Shown piece by piece: positions 1 to 31,844 of a stretch of DNA of 64,000 nt. A model generated the notes under the pieces. That model saw nothing but the letters and a program-made list of their open reading frames with translations. It had not been told where the DNA came from and made no database searches. The stretch covers positions 797,501-861,500 of the forward strand of contig JAQISU010000348.1 in NCBI GenBank assembly GCA_029339505.1, given 5' to 3'. The stretch comes from Unio delphinus. Its lineage: Eukaryota; Mollusca; Bivalvia; Unionida; Unionidae. Each line of letters starts with the position of its first letter. The first letter of the stretch is position 1. The translations under genes and the position numbers were made by a program.

Positions 1-557
1 AAGTGAAAATGAACATGCGGAGCTAGCAGGATTTTTATACGAGCACATCTTAAGTTAGCCAAAGCTGTATACTCTGTAACCTAAAGTACACCCATCAATC
101 ATACTTCAAAATAAAGGTATATGAAGGTGCTTCTTAAAACACGTAAGATATACAAAGTCTTTACTATATTGCCGGTAAAACCAGTGAAGAAATTCTAACC
201 CTATGCAAAGTACGAAACTGTAGAGCGCCACCATTACCATACAAGTCTCAATTCTTTGTTTTAGTTTTGTTTAGTAAACAAAATCTTCACTGCTTGTACA
301 CCTTTTGCCTGACGTGCCGTAGTTATCACATGCATGATAAAATATCATTAAACGTCTAAATGGACGCTACGTATTCGTCGTGTCAGTCACTCTGATAAAC
401 GTAGTGTCTCCAAGATACACACAATAAAATGTGTACTTATCAGTTTTCCAGACAATGCTCTTGTCTTCAGTAAATATAAGCTCAGATAATGGCAAAGAAT
501 TTCTGTCATAGACTTAACACATAGTAATTTTGACTATACTGTCCTTGGTCAACCGAC

Positions 558-638
558 TCTCTTCGGCTGTTTTTACTATGCAATAGACAGCCTAACTATC
601 TCTTCGGCTGTTTTTCTATGCAATAGACAGCCTAACTA
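558..638. repeat. 41-bp direct tandem duplication
   Basis: Two adjacent near-identical copies (558-598 and 599-638). Each contains GGCTGT and ACAGCC separated by about 16 bases, so each could fold as a small hairpin. Confidence 0.8.
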
Positions 639-966
639 GTCCCTGAGGAAAATACAAAATGAAGTTTATCGTTTTGCGGTAAGTGTAGGCCAAAGATTAA
701 ATATGATGAATTAATCACACCTTTAAATTAAGAAAACGTAAAGTTTGCATTAATCAGGAAAAATAGTATACGAACAATTTGATTGTGTATTAGCCTAGCG
801 TCTTTTGGGTGAGATGAAAACGTATCCTCTTAATGTGCACAAATTGTAATGGGTGCTCTTTTTTGACATTTCCGCCCGACATATCTTCAAAAATCTCTCT
901 GCAAATACAGTCTAGACGGGCCGAAACTATGACGATCTTTGTTCGAGCAGCATGCTTTTTTTTCAG

Positions 967-21076
<20,110 letters not shown>

Positions 21077-21077
<1 letters not shown>

Positions 21078-21082
21078 ATAAA
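21077..21082 (+). promoter_or_regulatory. Polyadenylation signal AATAAA overlapping the gene 1 stop
   Basis: The stop TAA (21075-21077) runs into AATAAA, sharing one base (TAAATAAAG). If used, the 3' UTR would be only about 15-30 bases. A further AATAAA lies near 21350. Which one is used cannot be told from the sequence. Confidence 0.4.
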
Positions 21083-21153
21083 GTTCAAGACCTCTAATGG
21101 CTTCTGACTGTTTTTAGATATGATAGATTTAAAAGATAACGTATAATCTCAGT

Positions 21154-21180
21154 TGTGTGTGTGTGTGTGTGTGTGTGTGT
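21154..21180. repeat. (GT)n microsatellite
   Basis: Pure GT run just downstream of gene 1. Confidence 0.95.
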
Positions 21181-21424
21181 ACAAAGAGAGACAGATGGAT
21201 AGACATATATTTATCACGTATATCTAGAAGTGATTATATATTTAAACGAAACTGACAATGGACGGAGCAAAACTAACGTAAACTAGTTGTAGAACATTCA
21301 GGATAAGTAAGGCTCTTTGAAAAAAGCTAACTCGCACGCATACACAAACAAAATAAACAAAAATGGCATCAATAGAAAACAACGGCACATTAAAACCCCA
21401 TTGTAGAAACAGATAAATCTTATT

Positions 21425-21429
<5 letters not shown>

Positions 21430-21513
<84 letters not shown>
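21430..21513. repeat. (AT)n microsatellite
   Basis: Pure AT run; it generates Tyr-Ile repeat frames that are not genes. Confidence 0.97.
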
Positions 21514-21515
<2 letters not shown>

Positions 21516-22402
21516 TATGTGCAAACAAAGGTTCTGGTGAAGAAAAATAGATCAAAATATATTCCCGGCTCACTGTTATATAACACCAGGTTTTGCGCCA
21601 AGATTTATAGTTCAGTCAACGCCTTATGTCTGTATTTATATTTAACTTGTTTACCTCGAACTATCGATCTCACTATTTATTCTCTTTAAATTTAGGACGC
21701 AAATACAAGAAACGTCTACTGGACTGCATCATTTTCTGTTGCACACTGATGCTGAATTATATTTTCGTTTAGTGCATCGACTTTAACTTCTATGTGAAAC
21801 ATAAAGAGTTTGATCTGAACGCAATTAAGAAGCTTATCGATGACATATAACCCAAGAAAATATTCAATATTTTAAAACCAATGCAGTTTACATACAATCA
21901 TATAACTCTATATTCTGTGTTTACCTTTAATGTTACCTGTTGCAGTTATGAACAAAATGGTTTTGACATTGCTACTGCTTCCATTTTATAATTTATTAAG
22001 AAAAAAATATGAAGGGTATATATCCAAAGAGATTAGACACGTGTAAGTGTTCTAATTCCGTTTACGTTTATTGGCACCATAAAGACATGACTGTACTGAT
22101 ATGTCGTTAAACCATATTCAGACATACCCTTAAAGGTTCCGTATTCCGATATTTACCTTCTCTGCTTTTCTTGTTGTGTGCTTGATCATTGATCTTTTGT
22201 TTGAACACATTTAAACGTATGCTATAAAAAAGTAATTTTGTGTTATTGTCAAAGATATACCTGTACCCATTCGTAAAATCAGGTTTCCAACCACACATGA
22301 ATTCATGTATCGCTATGCATGGCACAAACATACACATGTATATACATACCTACATCACACATGCATGCATACACCGGATCCAAATATACAACGATATACA
22401 TG

Positions 22403-23106
22403 AGTTTAAATGGTACGCGGAGGTTTGACCACATGTGCTTTGACAATAGGTGGTTTGTCCACAGCGGGGTTTGACCACAGGGGGTTTGACCATCCAGCCG
22501 AGAAGCGATACAGGATCCTGCATGAAAAGGTACAACGTGCTGTTCAGACATATGGTCAAACAGATGTACTGACATATTTGCGTGCTATTGCACATCTGTC
22601 ATTTAGTTAACCATAAAACTGTTAGTCAGTTAACTATAATATTTGCATGACATTAATGTTTTGATTTGATTTTATCATTTATATGCGGTATGTATTTTGT
22701 AGGACTGAGTGTAATTTTCTAGTAGATCTACAGCCTTAATTTGTGAAACGTTGGACTTGTTGCCTAATTTGTGTTTATTTTCTGTTTAATAATAAATCGA
22801 GTAGGCCTGGCACCAGCCTTTATGTGGATCGAAAACAAGCTGTTATTGACTTTTATTTATTACATGTTAATTACTCTTTATCATTCACTTATTGGCAACT
22901 CAAAGGAAACTTGTCACATAAAATTTCATTAATTGAACCATAATATTAAACTCTAAATAACAGTTTATTATTATTATAAAACCACATGTGGACAAACCAC
23001 CTATGGACAAAACCCCGGTGGTCAAACCCCCGCTGTGGACAAACCACCTATGGTCAAACCACCTATGGTCAAAGCACCTGTGGTCAAAGCACCTAGAACC
23101 GTTTAA
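22403..23106. mobile_element. 704-bp non-autonomous element with TIRs made of short tandem repeats
   Basis: The left end runs GTTTAAATGG, then GGTTTGACCAC, GTGCTTTGAC and AATAGGTGGTTTGTCCACAG. The right end is the reverse complement of the same series, with at least six related 17-18-base units (core TGGACAAACCACCTATGG), ending CCGTTTAA. ATACATG directly flanks both sides (22396-22402 and 23107-23113), a candidate 7-bp target duplication. No coding capacity is seen inside. Confidence 0.7.
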
Positions 23107-23239
23107 ATACATGCGAATCTACGATGCACACGCCTCTTTATGTAATTGCCAGATATTCTTTGTAAGTTCAAGCTTGTTCGTTTTCAGACCAGCATATACA
23201 AAAAGAGCAATGTATATTACCATCTCGTATTGTTAGGTA

Positions 23240-26030
23240 TATTTGCTCTGCATTGCTTTGTAATTTTTGTTTTATTATATGCTATGAGTAATTATATTGA
23301 GGACTTGATTTTGTCTAAAATCTAGTTAATTTTCTACGTGACCTAATAATCGATTTTGCTTTTGAAAAATATATGTTCAGAACATTGTAAATTACTCATG
23401 AAATGTCTGATCTACCTGTTGTTTGCTAAATGCTACATTCTAGTTATAGCAACAGGTCTTAAATTATAACTATCTTTGTTATCTTGTATACACTCGGAAC
23501 CTTCCAGAATTAAACTTGCATCGGATACTATGATGTTTTATTTTAGAAAATGCTAATTGTTATCTGAGTTCAAGTAGACGACTTTACAAACTGTAGGATC
23601 TAAGCAGAATAAGTTTGTATTATTGTTGTGTCCATTATTTCTTTGGGGCTGGAATTGATGCATTCATATAGGTTTCATTGAAGTTATTCTTCTTTGGAAA
23701 TACAAAGTGCTGAGAAAACATTCTTGGCAAGAGAGCATTGGATTTAGTCAAATTCAAATCAGGATATATTCTTGGATTTTATTATTGTGATCCAACAAAA
23801 TAATGCTGGCACATTACTATGATACATACCGCGTCAGTCACACAGACACATGTAATGTTGAATATTATTACGAATGCCACTTTTTAAAACTGTCATCATT
23901 CTGACTTGTCTAACAAGTTCTATGATATTGTATGTTCTTTTAACATTTTTTTCTTTTATATTCTCTGGAATAAATTATATGTTGAGTGTTAAAAAACATC
24001 TTGATTCTCACTATTTTCTATTACTTATATTGCGATCACGTCGTGTTCGTAAGGGTACATAGAGAACATGCATTCTGCTCTGTCATACAATCGGAATTAA
24101 TATTTTGTGTATGGGTACGAGAACATTCAAGAACACTTCCATTTCTTTACAATTAATACTACAATTCCATGTAAGGTGTACCAGGGTGTTTGCTGATAAA
24201 GTCTAAATACGTTTCTTAAAGCGTACCAAATTCTCTGGATGCTGTTCTAGGAATGGATTAATGTATCGACGGTAGATGTTCCAGAGGAAGACAAACAACT
24301 GCACGTGAGATATCTTTACTTGGATCCTGAATGCATAAATGTTTGCATACAATTCAAGAACAAATAGAAAACAATTCAAAATATACAAAAGAAAAGTAAG
24401 AAATTTAGTAACTAAAATACTTGTTAACCAAGCATTATTCCTGCATATTACGAAATCAATCACCACTCTCTAGTTTAAGAAACAAAAAAAAATATACTTA
24501 TAAAAAATATAAAAATACATTTTGATACCAATAGATGTCTTCTCAAAATACTATTGCGATGAACGTTTGGAAACAAACATATATGACATACGCACTGAGT
24601 TTAAATAACGCTTCCAAACAGGCTCAAAAGTAGAAAGAAAGCAATTAGCACTTGTTAACATGCTAAGAGAAACAAAAGACACATGCATTGGAACTCTTTA
24701 ACTGAACTCAATACTATAATGCAGAAAGGAGTTAACTGAAAAATAAACCAGACAATGGATTGAGGTTTGACTTCTTTATGGATACAATCTGACGTCAAAT
24801 GGCATGACTCTAGATGACGCAAGCAAGAACAAGGAGGAGAATACATTTTAAGGCTGGATCAAGCTATTCGGTGCTTTGAATTCTAGTACAGTTGAAAATC
24901 CTACATTAACAATTGGTGAAGTTCAAAAATACAAGACAGCATTTGAAAAACGATACCTTCCTAACTTTAACATGGAAATGTTCAAATTCGAGCAAGCAAT
25001 GTTACCTGTCACACCATTCTTCCTTGTGCAAGTGCTTTAATTTCAAATAAAATATTACGAGTTTTAAAATAGTCATTGAGGGACCATCATATATAAATGA
25101 TATCGGGGAATACGCGATAATAATTCAAAACATTTTCTTTTCACAATGACTATGGATTCTGATTTCTGCTCTCAGAGTGGGTATGCAACGTATTAATACC
25201 TGAGGAGGTACAAAGCGTAAGTAATAGTCACACCATATTATCTATACTATCCAATAAACAATAAACCAATGTAATATGAATTAGCCAATCAACAACAAGA
25301 CCTGTTCTCTTTATAGTAGCAACGTACGAAACAAGTAAAACTCTATATCACTTCCTTCTACACTATCAAATATATGCACCAAAGGAACTCATAGTGTAAC
25401 CATATGCTATGGAAGGAGTGAGCTCGAGACAAAATCGACAAGGCTATTTCATGAATACAGTAATCTTCCGTTGCATATTAAGCCATTCAAAGGTCCCCTA
25501 TCAGTGACACGTGTGCCCAGCTCTCATTATGTACAAAAATGAAACGCGCGTGGCATGCTTTTCGAGGAAAACAAGAACGGCTTGATAGGGAGAAGGTTGT
25601 TGAGTATCGCGTCAGGGGATCATATTCTAACACTTCAGGGAATATTTTATAACAATACATATTTTTCATGATACATTTATACATGCATTTAGGTATAATT
25701 TATAAATATCTTGATATACCTGCCTCAGAAAATAGCGTAAGTTTCGTATTGCAATATCAAAATAAGTTTTAGAAAAGAATAACCTGAACTATATGGATCT
25801 CCGTGTTAAAGATCCTTGCCTTTTCAATCGCACGTTGCAAAACTTATATAACTAATATACATTTTACTAAACGTGGTGTGAAATATTATTGGATGCGATG
25901 GTCACGATTGTCCCTGTAAGGAAACATACTTTTAAAACGTGGGACATTAAAATCGACGAGTGCAGACAGAATTCGTATGGCGCTGGTAAGTGCATTGTGA
26001 TGCATGGAGCATATAACTATATTTTTCATT
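23240..26030. other. Intergenic AT-rich stretch, nothing firmly identified
   Basis: Only short frames are present. One, on the - strand at 24203-24440, has an acceptor-like TAATATGCAG before it and a hydrophobic then basic composition, but no family is recognisable and no partner exon was found. Confidence 0.4.
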
Positions 26031-26034
26031 CACG

Positions 26035-26240
26035 TCACTTGCTTACACCGCGATAAAGTAATTTGAAAACACTAATGCATATAAGGGTTTTACGTGGTTC
26101 TGGTATTACAGACGTTCTGGTTTGAACTGTGGAATTAACAAAAGGGACCACCCCAGCACTCATTGCCAACGTAGCGGAAATGGTCATGACCACGCCAACG
26201 CTTTTTGATATGAATACAAGGAGAATTATTCCAAATGCCT
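26035..26240 (-). CDS. Possible terminal exon of an unidentified membrane protein
   Basis: On the - strand TTTTTATTTCACAG precedes an open 67-codon stretch ending in TGA. It contains a strong hydrophobic segment (FGIILLVFISKSVGVVMTIS and on) followed by a polar tail. No upstream exon was found, so this could be a fragment or chance. Confidence 0.2.
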
Positions 26241-26499
26241 CTGTGAAATAAAAATGAAGAATAAATGTCAATCAAGCCAGTACACAATATTACGCCATGA
26301 TGACATATAAATGGACAAAGTGCGTTTACAATCCTGAATATATGGATTTAAACTGTGAAACTTCTTTCTACAATAGCAATCATAGCGCATGTCGCTACGT
26401 ACAAAGCTACGCCTTTCCTATTGATGTATATTTATTTGATAAAATATATCAAGTACGTCTGAGCTAAACAAAGTAAGTACACAGAAAACATGACGGCAG

Positions 26500-26500
26500 C

Positions 26501-26536
<36 letters not shown>

Positions 26537-26584
26537 CTGACTGACTGACTGACTGACTGGTTGGTTGGTTGGTTGGTTGGTTGG
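26500..26584. repeat. Tetranucleotide tail (TTGA)n-(CTGA)n-(TTGG)n
   Basis: Three successive tetranucleotide phases that change by single bases. The block lies exactly at the 3' end of the - strand I/Nimb-like LINE, so it is probably that element's simple-sequence tail. Confidence 0.85.
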
Positions 26585-26871
26585 TTTATTTATTATTTTA
26601 ACGGCGCAGCAGCACTTTTAGGCTATTTAGCTCCACACAACAGGTTGCCTGCATACATGTTTAAAAATACTAAAATGTTTAATATCAACCAGCGATACCA
26701 AAAAGCAAATAGTTAAACATAAATGGTTAAATGTTCATAACAGTCAAATATGAAGCTTCCCAATCAACGGTAGATGTAAATGGTGTATGTTGATCAGCAC
26801 AGCTGAAAAGATGTTGAAAATAAGGGGCGGTATTACATTAGATAAAAATGCTCGAGGTGATGGCATACAAG

Positions 26872-27312
26872 TTATAGTTTAAAATAAAAATTTACTTCTT
26901 TCAGAAAATCTAACATGCAAGTGATATGGATAGTAACATAAAGTTCCTTTATGTCAAGTACATTATAGTACTTATCACGCGTAGGTTGCAGGTCGGAACA
27001 CTCGGTCATGAAGTGCTCAACAGTAAATGGTTCATTGCATGTAACGCACTTCGGTGGATCTTCACCTTTTAGTATGTGGGAGTGGGTTATGTATGTATGA
27101 CCAGTTCTGATTCTTGCAATGACTACCTCCTCCCTACGGATGGTTCTGTAGGAAGGAGTCCATTCTACCAGAGTTGAATTGGTGGCATGAAGTTTGTTAT
27201 TCACTGCATCATTCCATGATGCCTGCCACTTCTGGCGTAAGTTCTTTTTGATAAGAGGTTTAAAAGCAGTAAACGCTAATTTAAGATCAGATGGTTCTTG
27301 GGATAGAGCCAT
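26872..27312 (-). pseudogene. LINE ORF2 C-terminal domain (Cys/His)
   Basis: A 146-codon open piece with RIRTGHTYITHSHIL and CVTCNEPFTVEHFMTEC, the usual ending of I-superclade ORF2 proteins after RNase H. The upstream reading frame is broken. Confidence 0.82.
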
Positions 27313-27501
27313 TTTAGCAGCGCAATCTGCTTCTCCATTACCTTTAATACCAATATGACTAGGTCACCATCAGTGTACTATATTGTACGAGGTACTAAGC
27401 TCGGTATTTTTGACGAGGAAATTGGTTAATAATGGGTTTTCCAGTTTTCTATTGCGTATTGACTGAAGCACTGATAGTGAGTCACAGAAGATAATAATAT
27501 T

Positions 27502-27768
27502 TTAAATACGTTTAATCTCAATAGATTTCAGAGCTGGGTCTATTGCTCCGATTTCCGCTGAAAAAATAGACGCATCGTTTGGCAAGCAAACTTGTGTTAT
27601 GTGTTTGCCACTAACGAAGGCTGCAGCAGCTTTTTCCTCATCATCTGTTCCATCAATATAAATTTTAGTGTAGTTTCTAAATTCAGTGAGGGGTTCATGA
27701 TAAGAGTTCTGGAAGATGTAAGGGTTTGTCTCAGATTGTTTTCCCCCATCGTGTAACGTAAAAATCAC
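27502..27768 (-). pseudogene. LINE RNase H domain fragment
   Basis: Contains IYIDGTDDEEKAAAAFV and IFSAEIGAIDPAL, the first Asp strand and the Glu-bearing helix of RNase H. The stop at its end separates it from the C-terminal piece, so it is inactive. Confidence 0.75.
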
Positions 27769-28025
27769 TTTGGGTTGTTTAAGGAGCCAAGAAGTTTTTT
27801 TTCCGAGACAAACGTTTTCTGAACTGTATAAAGATTAATTTTGATACTGTCAAGGCTGGATGATATTCTGATGCCAAATGAAGGTATGGCATTTCGTTTG
27901 TTTTCAAATAAAATTTTGTATTTGGGTTGAAAAACAGAAGAAAATGCAGTGTTCAGAGGGACTGATCTTAATTTGATAGCGTACTGTACAGAAAGCATTT
28001 CTCTGCGAAGCGATAAAGGTGGTTG
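27765..28025 (-). pseudogene. LINE ORF2 connecting region between RT and RNase H
   Basis: Open stretch with PPLSLRREMLSVQYAIKLRS, typical of the RT-RNase H linker of I-like elements. Its expected upstream neighbour is found 1.6 kb away at 29668. Confidence 0.75.
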
Positions 28026-28723
28026 TAGCGTTCTGGGAAGGTTGGGGTGGGGTACTTCCAAAATATTAATTAAAATATTATAGAAGTTCCACCTGGCTCG
28101 TGAATTTAAATTTAGATTAAAGACCAAATAGGTATACGGCTCTGAGCCCCCAGTTATATATATATATAACACGAAGATGAAATTCAACAATAACAATTTA
28201 ATGAAACCTATAAAGTTAAATGTCACATAATCACTTGTCCTCTAAGTGATAGCCTATTTCATCTTATGATTTTCAGTGTGAGTTCGATTTTCCACCTGGC
28301 CTTTGGTTGTACTCATCTATTATCCTATCCTTCCGCTCTTCCTGAATTTCACCTCTCCCGATTTCTCTCCTCCCTTCACTTTCCTTCCTTTCTTTATCAC
28401 AACAATTGGGGATACTTTTCCTGGTCTGTCCCCCGAAACTTCCTCTTCAGATTTACCTCTTCCTTCTCTTCCTTCCGTCTATAACGGAGACACTGGGACC
28501 ACTCACTAGTCTGTCCCCCGAAGCTTCCTGTGAAAATCACAAGGCGTTAACATATGGTTTATCAAATCTCACCTCACACTAAATCATCCATTAACCATCA
28601 GATAAGGCTATTACGTTTTAGGACACGCATACATACACATCGAAATTCCCACACACTCTTACAGGGAACCAATGGGGTAATAGCACGATATCATATATCC
28701 ATACATCATATCACATAAGTATA

Positions 28724-28806
<83 letters not shown>

Positions 28807-29668
28807 CTCGTTGTACTTATAATACTACGACAACCAGATGTATGTCTGTACACTACACTCCCACAAGCGTACACAAATATTCATATTATTAATTTCTCAC
28901 AGTGAAATCATTTCAAAGATAACAATCAATTTCTATAATTACATGGATAATGTGCTATTGTACTATAAAATAACCACATAGCAAATTATAATAATATTAA
29001 TTCTTACGACGGCTAGCAAGCAATACGATTCTTTACAAATAGGAACTCATTCTTCAAATATACAAACATATCAACATCACAAATAATTATTCCTACTACG
29101 ATTTTAGTAATAATACGTATATATAACGATCTACAATTAAATGCAGTAGCAGAAAGCAAAGATCAAACAAATAGCTCACTGACCTTTTTAGAAGCTATAC
29201 TTAGAGTTCTGGATCCAAGCGTTTCCCGCCAATTAACGTATGGCTACGGAGTTCCAATACTTTACAGACAATCCTCCTTAACGGGTAATCGGAAACTAAA
29301 GCTAGCCGGCCGGTTAAAGATATTATATTTTAAAATAAATCAGGGTCCCACCCCTTCCTCGATTCTGATTGGGTAGCGCTGGGGCCCTATCCACTCGACG
29401 TATTCAATCTGGCGGTCAGTCAGCGTATCCAGAAGATAAGGCACGCCCACTCCTTCTGGCAGCTTCTTGATGTACAAAACATTATCCCAGTCCAAGGGTG
29501 CTAATTAAACTTCTGACGGGCTTTTGGTCAGCTTCCTCTCTTAACTATGGCAACTTACGTAAGGGATGGTGTTAGCCTGCGGTCATGTGCAACAATAAAC
29601 AGTGGCTTGTCCGACTTACTTGATAACACATGGTTCTAATTTAATTTTGAGTCGGGCAACGCCACAGT
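28025..29668. mobile_element. Unidentified 1.6-kb insertion within the I/Nimb-like LINE
   Basis: The LINE protein breaks after NEPLW at about 29668 and resumes at PPLSLRR at about 28025, so the sequence between is an insert. It holds a pyrimidine-rich block (28320-28470), a 76-bp (TA)n run and, at the 29600-29665 end, an imperfect inverted repeat (AGTGGCTTGTCCGAC against GTCGGGCAACGCCAC) that could form a hairpin. No coding signature. Ends are approximate. Confidence 0.5.
28728..28803. repeat. (TA)n microsatellite
   Basis: Pure TA run inside the insertion. Confidence 0.97.
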
Positions 29669-29883
29669 GGTTCATTCTCTTTCGAGAGAAGGCTTGCACA
29701 TGGGGATGTCTTAAATGCTCCCAGAGCGAGTCTTATTCCCAGATAATGAATTGGGTCAAGCATTTTCAAATATGACTTCCTAGCTGAACCATAAACATCG
29801 CATCCGTAGTCTAGTTTGGAGCAAATAAATGTTCTATACAAATTGAGGATGACTTTTTTATCAGTCAGCGTACGCAACTTCAT
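29641..29883 (-). pseudogene. LINE ORF2 post-RT (thumb) fragment
   Basis: Contains LNLYRTFICSKLDYGCDVYG and LDPIHYLGIRLALGAFKTSP, hallmarks of the region after RT in jockey/I-type elements. It ends where the insertion begins. Confidence 0.82.
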
Positions 29884-30119
29884 TAAGTAGATCTAAAGTT
29901 TTCAAAGATTTAGCGTTAAAATTCTTGATGTGTGGAATAAAAGTCAGTTTTCTGTCGACGATAATACTCAAAAACTTTGTTTCCCCAACAACTGGAACAA
30001 GTGTTCATTCCAGCGTGAGTTTAGGGTCATCATGATGTCTTCGCAACTGACACAAATGCATGCATACTGTTTTCGATTTGGAAAATTTGAAACCGTTAGT
30101 ACTGGTCCAATTTTGGATC

Positions 30120-30302
30120 TTATCGATGATTTGTTGCAGTTGCCTTTAAATTGAACGCATGTGCTTTGATCGACGAATTGTTTTTAAAAAAATCATCTAC
30201 GTAAAATGACCAATCTACACTGGGAGCTAAACACTTGATGATGCTATTGATTTTGATATTAAATAGCGTCAAAGATAAAATACAGCCCTGGGGCATACCC
30301 AT
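30120..30302 (-). pseudogene. LINE reverse transcriptase, catalytic FYVDD part
   Basis: Contains GMPQGCILSLTLFN (motif B) and SFYVDDFF (motif C; both Asp kept). It is separated from motif A by a stop at about 30306. Confidence 0.85.
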
Positions 30303-30308
30303 CTCTTG

Positions 30309-30743
30309 CTAGTGCATATCGGAGAGGGTAGAGCCAACTCGTACTTTGAATTCTCTGTCGGAGAGAAAATTTGATATGAAACAGGGCAGACGGCCTTTTA
30401 GACCCAGATCGTGCAGGTCATTTAGTATCCCGTACTTCCATGTTGTGTCATACGCCTTTTCTAAATCAAAATAGACTGCTACTAAATATTCCTTCTTGAT
30501 AAATGCATCGCCAATAAATGTTTTCAGTCTAACCAGATGACCGTTGGTACTACGACCAGAACAGAAGCCACTTAGGAAAGGAGATTTTAAATTGTTGCTT
30601 TCCAAATACCATACAAGCCGAGAATTAATCATTCGTTCCATTGTTTTGCACACACAGCTTGTCAGTGCAATGGGTCGATAGCTGTTAGGATCTTCAATGT
30701 CTTTACATGATTTGGGAATTGATAATACTTTTGCTTCTTCCAA
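30309..30743 (-). pseudogene. LINE reverse transcriptase, motifs 1 to A
   Basis: Contains IEDPNSYRPIALTSCVCKTM, the fingers region with SGFCSGRST, and VYFDLEKAYDTTW with the first catalytic Asp. RT identity is secure. Confidence 0.9.
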
Positions 30744-30825
30744 CTCTTAGGTACATTACCAGCAATCCCTCAATCATTAGAGATTTTCAAAAGAGTTGTT
30801 AGTGATGATTGTGTTTCAAGAACTG

Positions 30826-31191
30826 TTAATGAATTTCATCAGGCCCAGCGGATGTGTCATGGGTCTTATCTAAGGCCTTCTTAAGCTCCAATAGTGAAAA
30901 AAGCTGAATATAGCTTTCAGAGTTGTTGGATGTGAATTTTAAACGTGACGTTTCTTCTAGACTTTTTAATCTTCGGAAGGTTTCTGAATAATTAGATGAT
31001 GAGGAGTTTTTTGAGAAACTGTCTGCAAGAATATTTGCTATATCACGTTTCGAACTAAAATTTGTATTGTTTGCTTTCAGGTGTTGGAGAGAATTTTTTC
31101 TCTCTTTCAATGGAATATCAAAGAATGTTTTCATTTTCATGATATTTTCTGTTTGACCCTTTCGCTCAAACTCATCAAGAAGGCAACCCAA
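30826..31191 (-). pseudogene. LINE pre-RT region fused to an ORF1 remnant
   Basis: The piece begins with CLLDEFERKGQTENIMKMKT and FFDIPLKER, which look like ORF1, then passes without a break into pre-RT sequence (LELKKALDKTHDTSAGPDEI). The missing middle implies an internal deletion before or after insertion. Confidence 0.7.
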
Positions 31192-31844
31192 TTTTAGTTA
31201 TTTGACACCTTTTGGCGTGCCAATAGACCCCGAAATGATTTCTTCAATAACAAACGGCGATAATGCAGCAAGAGGTTTATAATCATCTTTAGATTGAACA
31301 ACTATGAAACGTGGAAATGTTTCCACGCAGCATGGTTGTTCATCAGAGTCAGACAGTGGTTAGGTGCGTTTGTTGTTGGCTTTTTGTGGAAATTTCTCTG
31401 ATTGTTTGTTACACTTTCAGCAGCCATGCTCCCCGCCCACCATGGAGCCCAACGAGGGGACACTTTTCAAGTAACGGGGATACACAGATGCTATAATCAG
31501 TGGATAAAATTACCTAGGATTAACCCGTGAAGTTTCCTTCAAGGGTCGGTAAAATTACATTTCGATTGAGCCGTTAAGCCACCGCCTTCTAGGAATTCTT
31601 CTAAAACTTGAGAAAGTGAAAGCTAAAGGGGTAGAATGTAGGGGCAACGGTGGTATCAAGAGAGATACAAGAAAGATAGAGAAGGTGAGCAAGTAAATAT
31701 ATACTTCCCAGGGCTCGGCGTGACCAGCCGATTTATCGAGACCTGGCCCATTCCCACCCCACCCCGTCTAGGAGACGTAGAGGCCAAAGCAGTGTATTGC
31801 ATTGGTAAAGCCTTCGCTCAACTACCAGGATACTTGATAGGAAG

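Noticed and set aside
659..678. Short ATG exon followed by GTAAGT considered as the gene 1 signal exon
   Set aside because: It ends at phase 2, whereas the LU1 exon at 967 needs a phase-1 partner, and six residues are too short for a signal peptide.
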